Below are positions 62,430-64,000 of a stretch of 64,000 bases of DNA, piece by piece. Source of the stretch: Flavobacterium sp. (GTDB lineage: Bacteria; Bacteroidota; Bacteroidia; Flavobacteriales; Flavobacteriaceae); NCBI GenBank assembly GCA_014378065.1, contig JACMOK010000071.1, forward strand, positions 1 to 64,000, in the 5' to 3' direction. Position 1 is the first letter of the stretch. Every line of letters begins with the position of its first letter. The notes below the pieces were generated by a model, which did not search any database, had not been told where the DNA came from, and saw only the letters and a program-made list of their open reading frames with translations. A program made the position numbers and the translations under genes.

Positions 62430-62885
62430 ATGGAAACCACCTCAAAAAACAGCACTGCTGCCATTATCAACTTGAGTACTTTGTCACAATATTTTATTCC
62501 GTTTGGGAATTTTATATTCCCAATCATTATTTGGAGTACGAACAAAGACAAATCGGATTATGTAAACGAGCAAGGAAAAGAAACCATTAATTTTCAATTA
62601 AGCTTATTTCTTTATTCATTGGTATTGGCCATGATTGCCATTCCTACCTTATTAATTATTTTTTTTAAAAATATCAATTTTTCTGCTGTTACCGATTGGG
62701 ACAACATCGTTTTTGAAGATTTCAATTTTGAAAATAACGGCGGACTTTTAACTGTTGCCATTCTTGCGATTGTAGCTTTTGGCTTCTTGAAAATAGCCGA
62801 ATTTTTTCTGATCATTTATGCTTCGGTTAAAACCTCAAACGGAGAGCCTTTCAAATATCCATTTAATATCCGGTTTCTAAAATAA
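62430..62885 (+). CDS. DUF4870 membrane protein
   Basis: 151 aa. Polar N-terminus, then three hydrophobic segments (LSQYFIPFGNFIFPIIIW, LFLYSLVLAMIAIPTLLIIFF, LLTVAILAIVAFGFLKIAEFFLIIYA). FGNFIFPIIIWSTNKDKSDYVNEQGKETINFQLS is the DUF4870 signature (also called Tic20-like). It heads a group with the DUF2807 and PadR genes, which in flavobacteria form a PadR-controlled stress or envelope set (from memory). Transport role unproved. Confidence 0.88.
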   Translation: METTSKNSTAAIINLSTLSQYFIPFGNFIFPIIIWSTNKDKSDYVNEQGKETINFQLSLFLYSLVLAMIAIPTLLIIFFKNINFSAVTDWDNIVFEDFNFENNGGLLTVAILAIVAFGFLKIAEFFLIIYASVKTSNGEPFKYPFNIRFLK

Positions 62886-62887
62886 AT

Positions 62888-62998
62888 CAATCATCAATCA
62901 AAAAAACGAATTAATTAATCCAAGAAAAAAATACCAAAAGTAAGCCGGTATTAGTCAACTCAGTGTAATCAACTGATTTACAATCATCAATCAAAAAA
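62888..62998 (+). repeat. Two identical 18-bp direct repeats between DUF4870 and DUF2807 genes
   Basis: CAATCATCAATCAAAAAA occurs at 62888-62905 and again at 62981-62998, with only AT-rich sequence between. The second copy ends 9 bp before the DUF2807 ATG. Possible regulator or slipped-duplication footprint. Confidence 0.55.
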
Positions 62999-63006
62999 TC
63001 AAAATT

Positions 63007-63768
63007 ATGTTAAAAATTATCACCATGCTAACCATGTTCCTTTTTGGAATGGTCACTAAAGGACAAATAGCTGAAATTAGAACTGCAGCTCAATTTTCAA
63101 GGATAGAAATACGCAACGCCACTCTTTTTTATATGGAAAGCGACACAACATCGATAAGGGTTGAAGCTCAAAACGAAGCTGGGTGCAAGCAGCTCAAAAC
63201 ACAAGTCGTTGACGGTACATTGAAAATAGGCAACACCAAGTACAATCCCGAAAATAAAGTTAAGGTGTATGTTTCGGCAAAAAATATTTCCTTTTTTAAA
63301 GCTGCCGATAATGCCATCATCGAAGTAAGCAACCAACTCACCGCATTAAACTTAAAGGTTGTGCTTCAATCGGGTGCTTCGTTCTCCGGGAACATCAACG
63401 CCAAAAACAAGGTTAATATCGAAGCCCGGAAGCAAACAACTTTTAGAGCGAAAATACAATCTCAAACGCTCGAGGGACACTTTAAGGACAACGCTAAAAT
63501 CATTTTATGTGGAAGGACAGAAAAAGCGGTAATTCATAACGCTGATAGGGCGTGGTGTAATGCCAGAAATTTGGTCACCCATTCGCTAACTGTTCGGGCA
63601 GAGGGCAGTTCTGAAGCATGGATTTACAGTAATAAGTATATGGCAATTGAGGTAATTGATTCAGCTAAAGTAATTTATAATGGCATTCCACAAGCGCTTA
63701 GTCTAAATTTAGATGCCATCGCTTTGGAAAAAAAAAGAAGTGAAACTGCCGTTTCTTATCAATATTGA
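63007..63768 (+). CDS. DUF2807 (head GIN domain) secreted protein
   Basis: 253 aa. Signal peptide MLKIITMLTMFLFGMVTKGQ, then a right-handed beta-solenoid-like repeat region: FSRIEIRNATLFYMESDTTSIRVEAQNE, LKIGNTKYNPENKVKVYVSAKNISFFKAADNAIIEV, SGASFSGNINAKNKVNIEARKQ. This is the GIN-domain pattern (SGAS...G.I.A) of Bacteroidota periplasmic proteins. Function unknown. Located between DUF4870 and a PadR regulator, with which it is probably coregulated. Confidence 0.85.
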   Translation: MLKIITMLTMFLFGMVTKGQIAEIRTAAQFSRIEIRNATLFYMESDTTSIRVEAQNEAGCKQLKTQVVDGTLKIGNTKYNPENKVKVYVSAKNISFFKAADNAIIEVSNQLTALNLKVVLQSGASFSGNINAKNKVNIEARKQTTFRAKIQSQTLEGHFKDNAKIILCGRTEKAVIHNADRAWCNARNLVTHSLTVRAEGSSEAWIYSNKYMAIEVIDSAKVIYNGIPQALSLNLDAIALEKKRSETAVSYQY

Positions 63769-63825
63769 GAATTAAAAAAGAGCACCAAAAAAGTAGAATA
63801 TGATATCCAAAACAAAATTGAAATT

Positions 63826-64000
63826 ATGAATATTGAAAACACAAAAGCACAGATGCGTAAAGGTGTTCTCGAGTTCTGCATCCTTTCGGTTCTGAAAGAA
63901 AAAGATGCCTATACTTCTGAAATTTTAGACACTTTGAAAAACGCCAAACTCTTGGTGGTAGAGGGAACAATTTATCCGTTGCTGACCAGATTGAAAAATG
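63826..64000 (+). CDS. PadR family transcriptional regulator (3' end beyond window)
   Basis: Only the first ~58 codons are present: MNIENTKAQMRKGVLEFCIL, then SVLKEKDAYTSEILDTLKNAKLLVVEGTIYPLLTRLKN. This is the PadR winged helix-turn-helix, with VEGTIYPLLTRL as its signature. It probably controls the DUF4870/DUF2807 group. The C-terminal part runs off the right edge. Confidence 0.9.
   Translation, partial: MNIENTKAQMRKGVLEFCILSVLKEKDAYTSEILDTLKNAKLLVVEGTIYPLLTRLKN

Noticed and set aside
1..64000. CRISPR array, prophage, integrative element or defence island
   Set aside because: No regularly spaced repeats, integrase, transposase, toxin-antitoxin or phage gene found; the window is almost all core genes.

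Overview
The window reads as a chromosomal stretch of a Flavobacterium-like member of the Bacteroidota. Evidence: low GC; genes without Shine-Dalgarno sequences but with TAnnTTTG -7 boxes just upstream; type IX secretion (T9SS) C-terminal sorting domains; bacillithiol synthesis by BshC; a long SecA; and the gene string cinA-rpmB-rpmG-DUF4295-ftsY. Most of it is core gene content. There is no rRNA, tRNA, CRISPR array, prophage or insertion sequence that I can see.

Layout. 1-5.4 kb: proS (cut by the left edge), an Asn/Tyr/Gly-rich lipoprotein, a FadL/TodX-type porin and rimO. 5.5-12.5 kb: a CHASE4 hybrid histidine kinase, a DUF1573 protein divergent from a kinase/OmpR-type regulator pair, and a B12-binding radical SAM protein. 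12.7-21.5 kb: a large SprB-repeat adhesin with a type B sorting domain, bshC, two tandem SusE/SusF-like T9SS proteins (the second behind a LacI-type operator) and ndk. 21.6-28.9 kb: DUF721 protein, lipocalin-like lipoprotein, serine hydrolase, ftsY, DUF4295, rpmG, rpmB, cinA, an Hpt protein, a FAH-family hydrolase and a DnaQ-like exonuclease. 29-38.6 kb: a 2-oxo acid dehydrogenase E2, a GT2 glycosyltransferase, a broken ORF, an Uup-type ABC-F ATPase, a methyltransferase, an ABC ATPase overlapping an ATP-grasp gene, a PduO-type adenosyltransferase and a DUF2795 protein. 38.7-48.5 kb: secA, small hypotheticals, a GlcD-type oxidase, a second broken ORF, meaB, an SPFH protein and a MATE pump. 48.6-64 kb: secreted and outer-membrane proteins, PPK2, a second ABC-F, DUF2007, a degenerate DEAD-like protein, a sigma-54-type AAA+ response regulator without HTH, a NatAB-like transporter, dnaJ-grpE, a TIGR01777 epimerase, a DUF4442 protein, and a DUF4870/DUF2807/PadR group cut by the right edge.

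How genes connect. PduO adenosyltransferase, MeaB and the B12-dependent radical SAM protein point to cobalamin use, with methylmalonyl-CoA mutase expected elsewhere. GrpE-DnaJ and NatA-NatB are clear operons. T9SS cargo (adhesin, SusE/F-like pair, the 48.6 kb protein) suggests surface polymer binding or gliding, but no T9SS machinery gene is present.

The most unusual signal is a dispersed intergenic element of about 75-130 bp, present six times (3871, 26890, 27928, 32136, 38197, 56183). Its two ends pair as CCYG with CRGG, and the Y/R position covaries in all six copies (three C:G, three T:A). The inner stems differ in sequence between copies but still pair. This looks like a structurally constrained palindromic element rather than random intergenic DNA.
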